Notes: generated by a model from the letters alone, not told the origin. A DNA stretch of 64,000 bases from Fibrobacter intestinalis (GCF_900167415.1 NZ_FUWU01000006.1:27377-91376); one strand, 5' to 3'; positions 28,838 through 37,070 are shown, numbered from the stretch's first letter. Made by a program: numbers and translations.

Positions 28838-28866
28838 ATATAATTTTTGTTCTTTTCTCTGTCAAG
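28838..28866 (-). promoter_or_regulatory. sigma-70 type promoter of tRNA-Leu
   Basis: A perfect TTGACA (28861-28866) and TATATT (28838-28843), 17 bases apart on the minus strand. The expected start point lies about 18 bases before the tRNA. Confidence 0.85.
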
Positions 28867-28884
28867 GGGATTTTTGATTTTTTT

Positions 28885-29262
28885 GGGAATTATATACGAT
28901 CTTCCGCCAAATACTCTCAATTAATTTTTTTCTTCAAAACGAGAATTTCTTTTCACAAGATGAATTTCTTCTCGCAGAGTGCGAGGTGCTCGCCTTCGCG
29001 GCGGGCGGAAGGGATAAGGGGGCTTCTGAGTTGCGAAGGTCAGCCCCCTTTTCCCTTCACCCTATCCCCCGCCACGCTTTGCTGTGGGAAATTTTGGATT
29101 TTGGGGCGGAATAAGGTGTGTTACGTTGCGAGAGGGTGAACTTCTTTTCAAGCGGGGCTTTTTCTTTCACAAGGGGAACTCGGTTATCAGTTATTAGTTT
29201 TCAGTTATCAGTTCCAACTCTCAACTCTCAACCGATCCCTGAGCTAGCCGAAGGGCACTAAC
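28885..29262. repeat. mosaic of dispersed intergenic modules
   Basis: This gap between tRNA-Leu and yebC holds several modules seen elsewhere in the window. They are TATACGATCTTC with CCAAATACTC (compare 37390), TTCAAAACGAGAATTTC-type units (28931-28990 and 29125-29181, the inverse of the 14951 block), CTCAACTCTCAACC (compare 37455), and a copy of the TTCGA/GAGC repeat at 29231-29262. The remaining gap up to 29498 shows nothing recognisable and no gene. Confidence 0.55.
29009..29057. repeat. large inverted repeat
   Basis: AAGGGATAAGGGGGCT and AGCCCCCTTTTCCCTT face each other around a loop of about 17 bases, making a long GC-rich hairpin. It has no T tail on the plus strand and lies within the repeat mosaic. 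Confidence 0.6.
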
Positions 29263-29498
29263 CATTAACTTATTTCAGGAATGCTCGCTTCCTTTAGACG
29301 AATTGCATCCCTTGATTATGAAAAGATGATGGGAGGATTTTCTTTTTTTAGAAATTCAAGTTGCTGAATGATATATTGGAGATGGGTTTTCTTTTCTCTG
29401 CTTTTACATTTTTGAAAGGTTTGCTCGCAGAGAAAAGTAAATGCTATAAAAACGGCTCTTTTTTTTGCTTTTTTCGCCCTCAAATAAGCGTAGAATTC

Positions 29499-29506
29499 TA
29501 TTTTTG
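29499..29506 (+). promoter_or_regulatory. TATTTTTG box before yebC
   Basis: Exact TAnnTTTG with 33 bases to the yebC ATG, a leadered example carrying the CGAGGT site. Confidence 0.45.
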
Positions 29507-29539
29507 TACCACAAAAAATTTTGAAAACTCGAGGTAACT

Positions 29540-30286
29540 ATGTCCGGACACTCTAAATGGGCTACGACGAAACGTAAAAAAGCAAAAACCGACGTTGCCC
29601 GCGCAAAAGCCTGGAATAAATTCATTAAGGAAATTTCGATAGCCGCCAAACTCGGCGGCGGAAATCCCGATGCAAACCCGCGTCTCCGTGCGGCAATCCT
29701 CAAGGCCAAGAGCCAGAGCCTTCCCGCGAAGAACATCGAATCCGCTATTGCCAAAGGCACGGGCGAAGGCAAGGATGTGGTCATGGAGGAACCGGTTTAC
29801 GAAGGTCGCGGTCCCGGTGGAGTCGCCATTTTTGTCAAGTGCATGACCGACAATAAGACGCGCACCGTTTCCAATATCCGGAATATTTTCAATAAGAATG
29901 GCGGAAGCATGGGGGAAGCGGGCTCTGTGGCTTGGGCTTTTACGCACAAAGGCGTTATCGACGTGGATGCCGAAAAATATGCGGAAGACCAGGTGATGGA
30001 TGTCGCTTTGGAAGCGGGAGCCGATGATATGGCGACCGAAGACGGCGTACATGAAATTTCGACGACTCCGGAATCTTTTGATGCCGTCACGAAAGCTCTT
30101 GAAGCCGCTGGCATTGAAATGCTCAGTGCTGAAATTTCCTATGTGCCGAACGATCCGGTCAAGCTGGATCACGCCGATGCCCAGAAGCTGCTCAAAATCA
30201 TCGACAAGTTTGAAGATGATGACGATGTTCAGGACGTTTATCACAATGCGGAAATCAGCGACGAGGACATGGACGCCGCGGAATAA
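29540..30286 (+). CDS. yebC: YebC/PmpR family regulator or translation factor
   Basis: 248 residues, the normal length. MSGHSKWATTKRKKAKTDVA is the hallmark N-terminus. NPRLRAAILKAKSQSLPAKN, the GGVAIFVKCMTDNKTRTVSN segment and DVQDVYHNAE near the end are also conserved. Family members have been described as transcription regulators and, more recently, as factors that relieve ribosome stalling. The gene stands alone with a GAGGT ribosome-binding site and its own terminator. Confidence 0.96.
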   Translation: MSGHSKWATTKRKKAKTDVARAKAWNKFIKEISIAAKLGGGNPDANPRLRAAILKAKSQSLPAKNIESAIAKGTGEGKDVVMEEPVYEGRGPGGVAIFVKCMTDNKTRTVSNIRNIFNKNGGSMGEAGSVAWAFTHKGVIDVDAEKYAEDQVMDVALEAGADDMATEDGVHEISTTPESFDAVTKALEAAGIEMLSAEISYVPNDPVKLDHADAQKLLKIIDKFEDDDDVQDVYHNAEISDEDMDAAE

Positions 30287-30306
30287 TTCGGCTCTTGTAT
30301 TTTTTT

Positions 30307-30333
30307 AGGCTCGGTTTTTCCGGGCCTTTTTTT
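30307..30333 (+). terminator. intrinsic terminator of yebC
   Basis: AGGCTCGG-TTTTT-CCGGGCCT with one T-G pair, followed by a T run, 20 bases after the stop. Confidence 0.88.
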
Positions 30334-30420
30334 ATAAAAAAAAGGGGCTTGCTGTATGGAATTTGGAGTAGTGCAGCGTGTTGAAAATTCAGAAGGAATA
30401 TCTTGTTTGGAAGGCGTTTG

Positions 30421-30590
30421 CTGCCCTTCGGCAGGCTCAGGGACCGCTGGTTGGTTTGCTTCGACGGACTCAGCAACCATGCTTCGACAAGCACGGCAGC
30501 CGTTGGTTAGTGAGCTTGTCGAACTAGTCGAAGCACACGGATCACTAACCGAATCGGGTGGAATTTCGTATATAAGGTCCCAAAAAATCC
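30421..30590. repeat. cluster of TTCGACAGGCTCAG-type repeats
   Basis: At least three related units occur in alternating orientation (CCCTTCGGCAGGCTCAGGGA, GCTTCGACGGACTCAGCAAC, CTTGTCGAACTAGTCGAAG), interspersed with GGTTAGTGA/ATCACTAACC inverted pieces. The end, GTGGAATTTCGTATATAAGG, resembles the module ending other repeat blocks (10572, 15070, and 28885 on the other strand). It fills the gap between yebC and the TlpA-like gene. Confidence 0.65.
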
Positions 30591-30612
30591 TTTGCAGGAA
30601 TTTTTCCTGAAT

Positions 30613-31152
30613 CTATTTCAAAAGTTCTTTAATCAAATTTTCCAACTGTTCGTCGCTTTTTTGGGAAAGATCGCTGAAACGGTAATAGGAACCGTCCTTG
30701 TTTACCACGAATACGACAGGAACGTAACCCGTTCCGTAACGAGGGCCAAATTTGGTGTTCACGTCTTGGAAAATGGGAATAGAGGCGTTGAACTGGTCAA
30801 TAAACAGCCGAATGTCGTTTTTCTTGATTCCGCCGCCAATAGAAATGCCCATCCCTAGAAGTCCCTGTGCTTCGTATTTTTTGACGAGTTCCTGAATGCT
30901 TGGGAAATGGGATTGGCAGTGCGGGCATTTGGGGCTAAAATAGTAGATGAGAAGCGGCTTGCCGCTGAAGTGGGCGAACAGCATTCCCGGGTCGTTTACG
31001 CCAGATAGCGGAATGGTGAAATCGATTTTCTGGACTTCGCCCGATGCGGAATCCTTGAATACTTCGGGCGGTTGAACTTTGACGGCATTTTGCGCAAATG
31101 AAAAAATCGAACAAGCGAAAATCAACGGCAAAACGCGGTAAAGGAAACTCAT
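30613..31152 (-). CDS. TlpA/ResA-like periplasmic thioredoxin
   Basis: 179 residues with a signal peptide ending near SIFSFAQ. The thioredoxin fold carries SPKCPHCQSHFP (the CxxC redox pair, about residues 94-97) and the cis-Pro region GTGYVPVVFVVNKDG. This CPHC variant suggests disulfide reductase or cytochrome-maturation-type chemistry in the periplasm, but no partner gene is adjacent. The ATG has GGAG ten bases upstream. A TATTTTAG box lies about 30 bases before that. Confidence 0.85.
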   Translation of the reverse strand: MSFLYRVLPLIFACSIFSFAQNAVKVQPPEVFKDSASGEVQKIDFTIPLSGVNDPGMLFAHFSGKPLLIYYFSPKCPHCQSHFPSIQELVKKYEAQGLLGMGISIGGGIKKNDIRLFIDQFNASIPIFQDVNTKFGPRYGTGYVPVVFVVNKDGSYYRFSDLSQKSDEQLENLIKELLK

Positions 31153-31213
31153 GCGGCAAAACTCCTATAAAGTATGACTAAAATACAAAATTATGCAGCG
31201 GGGGACTATGGAA

Positions 31214-32512
31214 TTATGGCTTCAGCCTGTGGGGGAGTCGAGGGAAGGCTCCCGTTTCGCGAACATGAGGAAGGTTGCAAATCCAGGCGACAGTTCTTTC
31301 GAGTCCGAGCCCGAATCCCGCATGAGGAACGGAGCCGTATCGGCGGACATCCAGATACCAGGAGTAAACCTCCGGGGAAAGTCCTTGCTTTTGAATGGCG
31401 GCTTCGAGAACGGCTAAATCCTCTTCGCGTTGCCCGCCGCCGATGATTTCGCCGAATCCTTCGGGAGCGAGAATGTCCATGTTGCGGACGAGTTTCGGAT
31501 TTTCTGCGCTTCTCTTCATATAGAAAGGCTTGATCTCTGCGGGATAATCATAGACGACCACGGGACGGTTGAAGTGGTTGCCTACGATGGTTTCGTCGGG
31601 ACCGCCGAAGTCGTCTCCCCACTGGAATGGGGCGCCAGAAGCCTGAATGATTTTGACGGCATCCGTGTAGCTGATGCGGGCGAAGGGTTCGTTCGCCGTG
31701 ATTTCCAAGGCTTTGGTGTCGCGATCGAGCAGGCGGAGTTCGGAGGCGCATTTGTCGAGAACATGTTTCGCGATCGATTGCACAAGTCCTTCCGCCAGTT
31801 CGATATCTCCTTCCAGATCCATGTAGGCGACTTCAGGCTCGACCATCCAGAATTCAGTCAGATGACGGCGGGTGTTGGAATTTTCCGCCCGGAACGTGGG
31901 GCCGAAGCAATAGGCTCTGCCAAAGGCCGCACAGGCGGCTTCCATGTAAAGTTGCCCGCTTTGAGAAAGGTATGCGGTCTCGTCAAAATACGGCGTGGCA
32001 AAAAGTGTGCTCGAACCTTCGCATTCGTTGGGGGTAAAAATCGGCGCATCGACAAGGGTGAAATTCCGAGAATCGAAGTATTCCCGAATCGCCTGTGCAA
32101 TGTGGTGGCGAACGGTCAAGATGGCGTGCTCGCGGGGACTCCGGATCCACAGGTGCCGCCAGTCCATCAGAAAATCCGTGCCGTGTTCCTTGGGGGAAAT
32201 CGGATAGTTTTCGGTCTTGGAAACGAGCTCGACGTGGGAAGCGACGATTTCAAAGCCGCAGGGAGCCTTGGGCGATTCGACGACTTTGCCGTGAACCCGG
32301 ATGGAGCTTTCCTGGGTCAGATGCTTGATGGTTTCAAAATCGTCGGAGGGAACGTCGGTGATTCCCGCAACGACTTGGACGAATCCTGTACCGTCGCGAA
32401 ATTGAATAAAGCAGACCTTGCCGGATGCGCGTACCCGCATCGCCCAGCCGGAAAGAACGACGCATTTTTCAATAAAATCTTTCAAATGCCGGATATATGT
32501 CTTTTGAAGCAT
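31214..32512 (-). CDS. asnS: asparaginyl-tRNA synthetase
   Basis: 432 residues. The N-terminal OB-fold anticodon domain (VLSGWAMRVRASGKVCFIQF, RDGTGFVQVV) precedes a class II catalytic core. Motif 2 is FGPTFRAENSNTRRHLTEFW and motif 3 is GFGLGLERTVAWI. FTPNECEGSSTLFATPYF is typical of the AsnRS/archaeal-type AspRS group. The overall pattern, with IIGGGQREEDL, favours AsnRS. It diverges from an outer-membrane protein gene only 36 bases away, and the ATG is four bases after TATTTTTT. Confidence 0.93.
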   Translation of the reverse strand: MLQKTYIRHLKDFIEKCVVLSGWAMRVRASGKVCFIQFRDGTGFVQVVAGITDVPSDDFETIKHLTQESSIRVHGKVVESPKAPCGFEIVASHVELVSKTENYPISPKEHGTDFLMDWRHLWIRSPREHAILTVRHHIAQAIREYFDSRNFTLVDAPIFTPNECEGSSTLFATPYFDETAYLSQSGQLYMEAACAAFGRAYCFGPTFRAENSNTRRHLTEFWMVEPEVAYMDLEGDIELAEGLVQSIAKHVLDKCASELRLLDRDTKALEITANEPFARISYTDAVKIIQASGAPFQWGDDFGGPDETIVGNHFNRPVVVYDYPAEIKPFYMKRSAENPKLVRNMDILAPEGFGEIIGGGQREEDLAVLEAAIQKQGLSPEVYSWYLDVRRYGSVPHAGFGLGLERTVAWICNLPHVRETGAFPRLPHRLKP

Positions 32513-32516
32513 GGCT

Positions 32517-32543
32517 AAAAAATAACCATTTTTCTTACATTTG
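32517..32543. promoter_or_regulatory. back-to-back TAnnTTTG boxes for asnS and the divergent gene
   Basis: The minus-strand box TATTTTTT (32517-32524) ends four bases before the asnS ATG. The plus-strand box TACATTTG (32536-32543) ends five bases before the GTG at 32549. Only 11 bases separate the boxes, so two polymerases could not bind together. Confidence 0.5.
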
Positions 32544-32548
32544 TAACC

Positions 32549-33352
32549 GTGAAACGCTATCTTCGATTTTTCGTCTTTCTGTTTTTATTTGCAGGCTTGC
32601 CGCTTTTTGCGCAAGAGGGCGAAAATGCGCCTATCGGGCGAACGGAGGCGGTTCGCAAAAAGGTCTTTGATGGAGGAATTCCGCTGCCTCGGGAAACGAG
32701 TTATCAGCAGCAGGGCTTTGGAGTCGGACTCGGGGGCGGGGCGCTTTTTTCCAGTGGAACGCACTGCAATACGCTGGCCGTGTGGCAAGGAACTTTGGAA
32801 TACTATTATGCGCAGTATTTGAGCGCGGGCTTTTCGGCTCGGATGTATGGCGGCAATGTCGACGACAAGTATTCGATGATATACCAGCGCTATCACACCC
32901 ATTTGCGTATGCATCACTTGATTTGGGAACGCTGGAGCGTTTATGTGGGACCTACTCTGGGCTTTGAAACTACCGATTTGACGGAAATTCGTCATGGGGA
33001 TAATGTGGACAATTCCCTTGTTTCCAAAGACGAAGAAATCGAGGCGGTCGGCTGTAAGAACGAATACAGCCTGGACGGGCTGTCCGGCGGCATCGCGATG
33101 GGAACGGGCTTCGCTTTTTCGGACGATTGGGCGGTAAACGGCGGCACCAGCATGGAATACAATACGGCGGAGGTGGGGCAGCTGACGGTCGCTTTCGGGC
33201 TGGGATTCAATCTGCGGAATCATGCGGATTTTTTGAAAAAAAATTTTCTGGGCGGCTGGATTGTTTTGGAAGGGCTTGCCCATCGCTATTTTGGAACGGA
33301 CACCGGCGCTTGGGGATTGTCTGTTTTTCTCGCCTTCATCTTTAACATTTGA
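32549..33352 (+). CDS. outer-membrane beta-barrel protein of unknown function
   Basis: GTG start at 32549 beginning a signal peptide (KRYLRFFVFLFLFAGLPLFA). The 267-residue product has alternating hydrophobic strands and aromatic girdles (FGVGLGGGALFSSGT, TLEYYYAQYLSAGFSARMYG, WSVYVGPTLGFETT). It ends in SVFLAFIFNI, consistent with a porin-like barrel of eight to ten strands. There is no ribosome-binding site; the TACATTTG box is five bases upstream. The family is not recognised. Confidence 0.68.
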   Translation: MKRYLRFFVFLFLFAGLPLFAQEGENAPIGRTEAVRKKVFDGGIPLPRETSYQQQGFGVGLGGGALFSSGTHCNTLAVWQGTLEYYYAQYLSAGFSARMYGGNVDDKYSMIYQRYHTHLRMHHLIWERWSVYVGPTLGFETTDLTEIRHGDNVDNSLVSKDEEIEAVGCKNEYSLDGLSGGIAMGTGFAFSDDWAVNGGTSMEYNTAEVGQLTVAFGLGFNLRNHADFLKKNFLGGWIVLEGLAHRYFGTDTGAWGLSVFLAFIFNI

Positions 33353-33371
33353 CGGATTCCGTTTTTTTTAC

Positions 33372-33447
33372 TATCTTGGGAGTCCCCCGTGAAAATGGGG
33401 CCCTCCTGTGGCCATGGTGGTTACGGGCTGAAGTCCAAAGGGATTTT
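33372..33447 (+). promoter_or_regulatory. promoter box and structured leader of rpsF
   Basis: TATCTTGG at 33372-33379 resembles the TAnnTTTG boxes. The following leader of about 65 bases can fold GGAG-T-CCCC against GGGG-CC-CTCC around a CGTGAAAAT loop, and then has a CCATGG palindrome. Ribosomal protein S6 operons in many bacteria carry an S6:S18-binding leader. This could be one, but I cannot match the known consensus by eye. Confidence 0.35.
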
Positions 33448-33813
33448 ATGAAACAATACGAGACAATGGTGGTTCTTGATGCCATGCTCTCTGACGACGT
33501 GATTGCGTCCGAAGTGCAGAGCTTTGCCGAAAAGATTACCGCTGCTGGTGAAATTCTTCGTCGTGACGACTGGGGCAAGCGCAAGCTGGCTTATGAAATC
33601 AACCACAAGACTCACGGCTACTATGTCATTTTCTACTACAAGGCGGAATCTTCCGTTGTGGAAACCTTGGAAAGAATTTTCAAGCTGGACGAAAATGTCC
33701 TCCGTTGGATGACTCTTGCAGATTATCCGATGACGGATATTATTTATGACAAGAACTTGAGCCAGACCGAAGACGTGACTCCGATCGACGCAGAAGAAGG
33801 GGAGGCTGAATAA
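33448..33813 (+). CDS. rpsF: 30S ribosomal protein bS6
   Basis: 121 residues from the ATG at 33448, which has AAAGGG before it; the longer frame upstream is leader. [20 protein letters not shown] is the S6 N-terminus, and [20 protein letters not shown] is its most conserved strand. The acidic tail is typical. The stop overlaps the rpsR start by one base (TAATG). Confidence 0.96.
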   Translation: MKQYETMVVLDAMLSDDVIASEVQSFAEKITAAGEILRRDDWGKRKLAYEINHKTHGYYVIFYYKAESSVVETLERIFKLDENVLRWMTLADYPMTDIIYDKNLSQTEDVTPIDAEEGEAE

Positions 33814-34064
33814 TGGCTTTTGAAGACAAGAAGAACAATTCCCGTGTTCGCCGCAAAAAGACTTGCTGGTTCACCGAGAACAAGGTCGCATTTATCGATT
33901 ACAAAGACGAAAAGGTCCTTCGCCGTTTCATCTCTGAACGCGGCAAGATCATTCCCCGTCGCATTTCCGGCACGAGTGCCAAATATCAGCGCATGCTCGT
34001 CGAAGCTATCAAACGCGCCCGTCACATGGCTATTTTGCCGTTCGTTGCAGACACTCTGCGCTAA
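33813..34064 (+). CDS. rpsR: 30S ribosomal protein bS18
   Basis: 83 residues with [20 protein letters not shown], then [20 protein letters not shown] and the rRNA-binding end [14 protein letters not shown]. The segment CWFTEN carries one Cys in place of the CxxC zinc pair of some S18 proteins, indicating the zinc-free form. It is coupled to rpsF and followed by rplI after nine bases. Confidence 0.97.
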   Translation: MAFEDKKNNSRVRRKKTCWFTENKVAFIDYKDEKVLRRFISERGKIIPRRISGTSAKYQRMLVEAIKRARHMAILPFVADTLR

Positions 34065-34073
34065 GGAGCAAAA

Positions 34074-34520
34074 ATGGAAGTTATTCTGAAAGCCAACGTG
34101 CCGAATCTCGGCAACATGATGGATGTGGTTAAGGTGAAGAACGGCTACGCCATGAATTACCTTATCCCGAACAAGCTTGCCATCCGCGCTACCGAAGAAG
34201 CGAAAAAGAAAATCGCCGAAAATCGTGAAGCGATGGAAGCTCTCTTTAACAAGGAACTTGGCAAGGCGAAAGAACTTGCAGCAAAGCTCGCAGAAGTGAC
34301 TGTCAACTTTTCGCGTCGCGTTGTGGAAGGCGATCGCCTTTATGGTTCTGTGACTGCCGCCGACATTGCGGACGAACTCACCAAGCAGGGTCTGAAAATT
34401 ACCCGTGCTCAGGTTGCTTTGGCGGAACCTCTCAAGCAGCTTGGCAATTACCCGGTCAAGGTAAACGTCTTTGGTGAAGTTTTTGCCGAAGTGAACGTCT
34501 GGGTCGTCAAGGCCGACTAA
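34074..34520 (+). CDS. rplI: 50S ribosomal protein bL9
   Basis: 148 residues. The N-terminal domain (EVILKANVPNLGNMMDVVKV, KNGYAMNYLIPNKLA), the long connecting helix and the C-terminal domain (YGSVTAADIADELTKQGLKI) are all present. GGAG lies six bases before the start. It is the last gene of the operon. Confidence 0.97.
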   Translation: MEVILKANVPNLGNMMDVVKVKNGYAMNYLIPNKLAIRATEEAKKKIAENREAMEALFNKELGKAKELAAKLAEVTVNFSRRVVEGDRLYGSVTAADIADELTKQGLKITRAQVALAEPLKQLGNYPVKVNVFGEVFAEVNVWVVKAD

Positions 34521-34539
34521 TTCCTTTTTTTTGAAAGAA

Positions 34540-34568
34540 AAGGCCGCTCCGTGTGGGCGGCTTTTTTG
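34540..34568 (+). terminator. intrinsic terminator of the rpsF-rpsR-rplI operon
   Basis: AGGCCGCTC and GGGCGGCTT pair around a short loop, with a run of six T, about 20 bases after the rplI stop. Confidence 0.85.
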
Positions 34569-34781
34569 TATTGAGAAAAAGGACAGGTTTCTTTATGTGT
34601 CGTTGCGGAAGCGCAAACCGCTAAAGTTCTTCAGATCGCTATAACGAGCGGGGTAAGCGATTTGAAATGGCGGAAGTCTCGGATTGGCGAGAGGACACTC
34701 GGATCAAGCTGTCGGCAACATCGAAAAGACGATGGCCGGGATGTCGATCTTCCCTGAAAGCTTTTGATTTTTTTGCGACGA
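34569..34781. other. gap between convergent rplI and ilvN terminators
   Basis: No gene, repeat family member or conserved site is visible in this stretch. It separates the terminators of two convergent operons. Confidence 0.5.
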
Positions 34782-34812
34782 TAAAAAAGAGACCCCGCGG
34801 GGGAGTCTCTTT
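34782..34812 (-). terminator. intrinsic terminator of ilvBN
   Basis: On the minus strand AAGAGACTCCCC pairs with GGGGTCTCTT around a short GC loop, and a run of six T follows, shortly after the ilvN stop. Confidence 0.9.
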
Positions 34813-34831
34813 CGCCAAAAACGGGATTTGC

Positions 34832-35344
34832 TTAGGTGATCGCTTCGCCTTGCAGCATGATGACCTTTCCCGTGCGGATGTATTCCAGCACTTCGAATTT
34901 GTCGAGCAGATGCTTCATCGCGTCGATTTTATCCGTGTTGCCGGTAATTTGAATGATCATCGAGCTTTCCGTCATATCTACGGTTGTCGCCTTGAAGTGG
35001 TCGCAGTATTGGAGAATTTCGGTTCTCTGCTCGGCGCGGCATTTGACCTTGATCAGGGCGAGTTCCTTTTCCACGGTTTTGGAACCGGTGTGATCCTTGG
35101 CCTGGATTACGTCCACGAGCTTTTCGAGCTGCTTGATAATCTGAACCAGAATTTCCGGGTTTCCGTGCGCAACGATGTTCATGCGGCTGAAGTCGGGGTT
35201 CAGAGTCGGCGAAACGACGAGGGAGTCCAGATTGTAGCCACGGCGGGAAAATACGAGGGCGATGCGCACCAGGACGCCCGGACGGTTGGCGACGAGTAGG
35301 CTCAGGCAGTGAGCGGTTTCTTTTTTTGCATTTTGTTCAATCAT
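34832..35344 (-). CDS. ilvN: acetolactate synthase, small regulatory subunit
   Basis: 170 residues. The N-terminal ACT domain (HCLSLLVANRPGVLVRIALV, FSRRGYNLDSLVVSPT) normally binds valine for feedback inhibition. The C-terminal half ELALIKVKCRAEQRTEILQY matches the IlvH/IlvN family. It starts one base after the ilvB stop, so the two subunits are made together. Confidence 0.96.
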   Translation of the reverse strand: MIEQNAKKETAHCLSLLVANRPGVLVRIALVFSRRGYNLDSLVVSPTLNPDFSRMNIVAHGNPEILVQIIKQLEKLVDVIQAKDHTGSKTVEKELALIKVKCRAEQRTEILQYCDHFKATTVDMTESSMIIQITGNTDKIDAMKHLLDKFEVLEYIRTGKVIMLQGEAIT

Positions 35345-35345
35345 A

Positions 35346-37070
35346 TTAGGTACTCCCTGTCGGCTTTTCGAGCTGACCTTTGGGTTGTTCCGTGAGCATT
35401 GCGGTAAGCGGGGCTCCTGCCGGGATCATCGGGAAGACGTTGTCTTCTTCTTCGCATTCGCAATGGATGAGGACGGGACCTTCGTTGTATTCGAACGCTT
35501 TTTGAATGATCCGTTCGGCATCGGCGGAACGTTTGATGCGCAATCCCTTGATGCCGTAGGCTTCCGCCAGTTTTACAAAGTCCGGGTTGCCTTCCATGCT
35601 CACAGAAGAATAGCGCTTGCTGTAGAACATATCCTGCCACTGGCGAACCATGCCCAGGTATTTGTTGTCCATGACAAAAATTTTGATGGGCAATTTGTGG
35701 ATGGCTGCGGTCGCCATTTCAAATTCAGTCATTTGGAATCCGCCGTCGCCCGCAAAGCAGCAGATGGGCCAGTTTGATTCGGAACCGATACCGATTGCCG
35801 CACCGATTGCCGCGGGGAAGCCGAATCCCATCGTGCCTGCGCCGCCGCTCGTGATGAACTGGCGCGGATAATCCGCCTTGAAGAACTGGGCGACCCACAT
35901 CTGGTGCTGCCCGACATCTGTCGTGATGATGGCTTTGCCCTTGGTGAGTTCATATACGGTAGAAACGATGTGCTGCATCCGAAGCCCGCCCTGCTTGGGG
36001 TAGGTGAGAGCGTAGCGTTTCTTGTATGTCTGGATAGTTTTCACCCATTCGTCCGTGTCCAAGCGGGACACCAGCGGCAGGAGCTGCTCCAGAACAAGCT
36101 TGGCGTCGCCGCAGAGGAAAGCGTCCGGCTGCAGGATTTTGCCTTCTTCGGCGGGATCGATGTCCAAATGGATGATGGTCGCGCCTTTGCAAAATTCTTC
36201 CAGCTTGCCCGTAATGCGGTCGTCAAAGCGGGAGCCGATGCTCATAATGAGGTCGCATTCCAGAAGAGCCTTGTTCGCATAGGCTGTGCCGTGCATGCCC
36301 ACCATGCCGAGGGATAGCGGGTGGGTTTCAGGGAAAGCGCCTAGACCGAGAAGGGTTTCCACGACGGGGGCGTTCAGCTTTTCGGCGAGTTCCTTCACCT
36401 GGCGCGATGCGTTGGAAATCAAAGCACCGTGCCCGACAAGAAGAACCGGCTTTTTCGACTTTTTCAGCAAAGCTGCAGCCTTTTCCACGGAAGCGGTATC
36501 GGCGTGGGTCGGAATTTTGTAACCGGGCAGATGGATTTCGTCGGAGAAAGAAGCCGAGCAGTTTCCTGCGGTCACGTCTTTGGGAAGATCGATGAGGACG
36601 GGACCCGGGCGACCGGTGCGCGCAATGTGGAACGCTTCCTTCACAATGCGGGGAAGATCGTTCGGATTTTTGACGAGGAACGAATGCTTGACGGCGGCAA
36701 AAGTCATGCCGCTGGTGTCGCATTCCTGGAAAGCGTCCTTGCCGAGATTGGGAGTGGTCGTTTGTGCGGCGAGAACGACGATGGGCGAAGAGTCCATCAG
36801 GGCCGTATAGATGCCCGTAAAGGTGTTGGTGGCGCCGGGTCCGCTGGTGACGAGAACGACACCGACTTTTCCTGTCGCGCGGGCATAGCCGTCGGCCATG
36901 TGGGTTGCGCCCTGTTCATGGCGAGAAAGGACCATCTTGATGTTGGAATCAAGAAGAGCATCGAAAAGAGGGATCGCGGATCCGCCCGGGTAACCGAAGA
37001 TTGTATCAACGCCTTCGCGCTTGAGACAGTCGAGGATCACTTGTGCGCCGCTTTGTGCGTGATTTGTCAT
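35346..37070 (-). CDS. ilvB: acetolactate synthase, large catalytic subunit
   Basis: ThDP- and FAD-dependent condensation of two pyruvates, or pyruvate with 2-oxobutanoate. The 574 residues contain GVDTIFGYPGGSAIPLFDAL, the catalytic Glu in SRHEQGATHMADGYARATG, and VTSGPGATN. The ThDP-binding CFAGDGGFQMTEFEMATA is followed by VMDNKYLGMVRQWQ. It is the first gene of ilvBN. Its leader of about 60 bases shows no obvious attenuator. Confidence 0.97.
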   Translation of the reverse strand: MTNHAQSGAQVILDCLKREGVDTIFGYPGGSAIPLFDALLDSNIKMVLSRHEQGATHMADGYARATGKVGVVLVTSGPGATNTFTGIYTALMDSSPIVVLAAQTTTPNLGKDAFQECDTSGMTFAAVKHSFLVKNPNDLPRIVKEAFHIARTGRPGPVLIDLPKDVTAGNCSASFSDEIHLPGYKIPTHADTASVEKAAALLKKSKKPVLLVGHGALISNASRQVKELAEKLNAPVVETLLGLGAFPETHPLSLGMVGMHGTAYANKALLECDLIMSIGSRFDDRITGKLEEFCKGATIIHLDIDPAEEGKILQPDAFLCGDAKLVLEQLLPLVSRLDTDEWVKTIQTYKKRYALTYPKQGGLRMQHIVSTVYELTKGKAIITTDVGQHQMWVAQFFKADYPRQFITSGGAGTMGFGFPAAIGAAIGIGSESNWPICCFAGDGGFQMTEFEMATAAIHKLPIKIFVMDNKYLGMVRQWQDMFYSKRYSSVSMEGNPDFVKLAEAYGIKGLRIKRSADAERIIQKAFEYNEGPVLIHCECEEEDNVFPMIPAGAPLTAMLTEQPKGQLEKPTGST

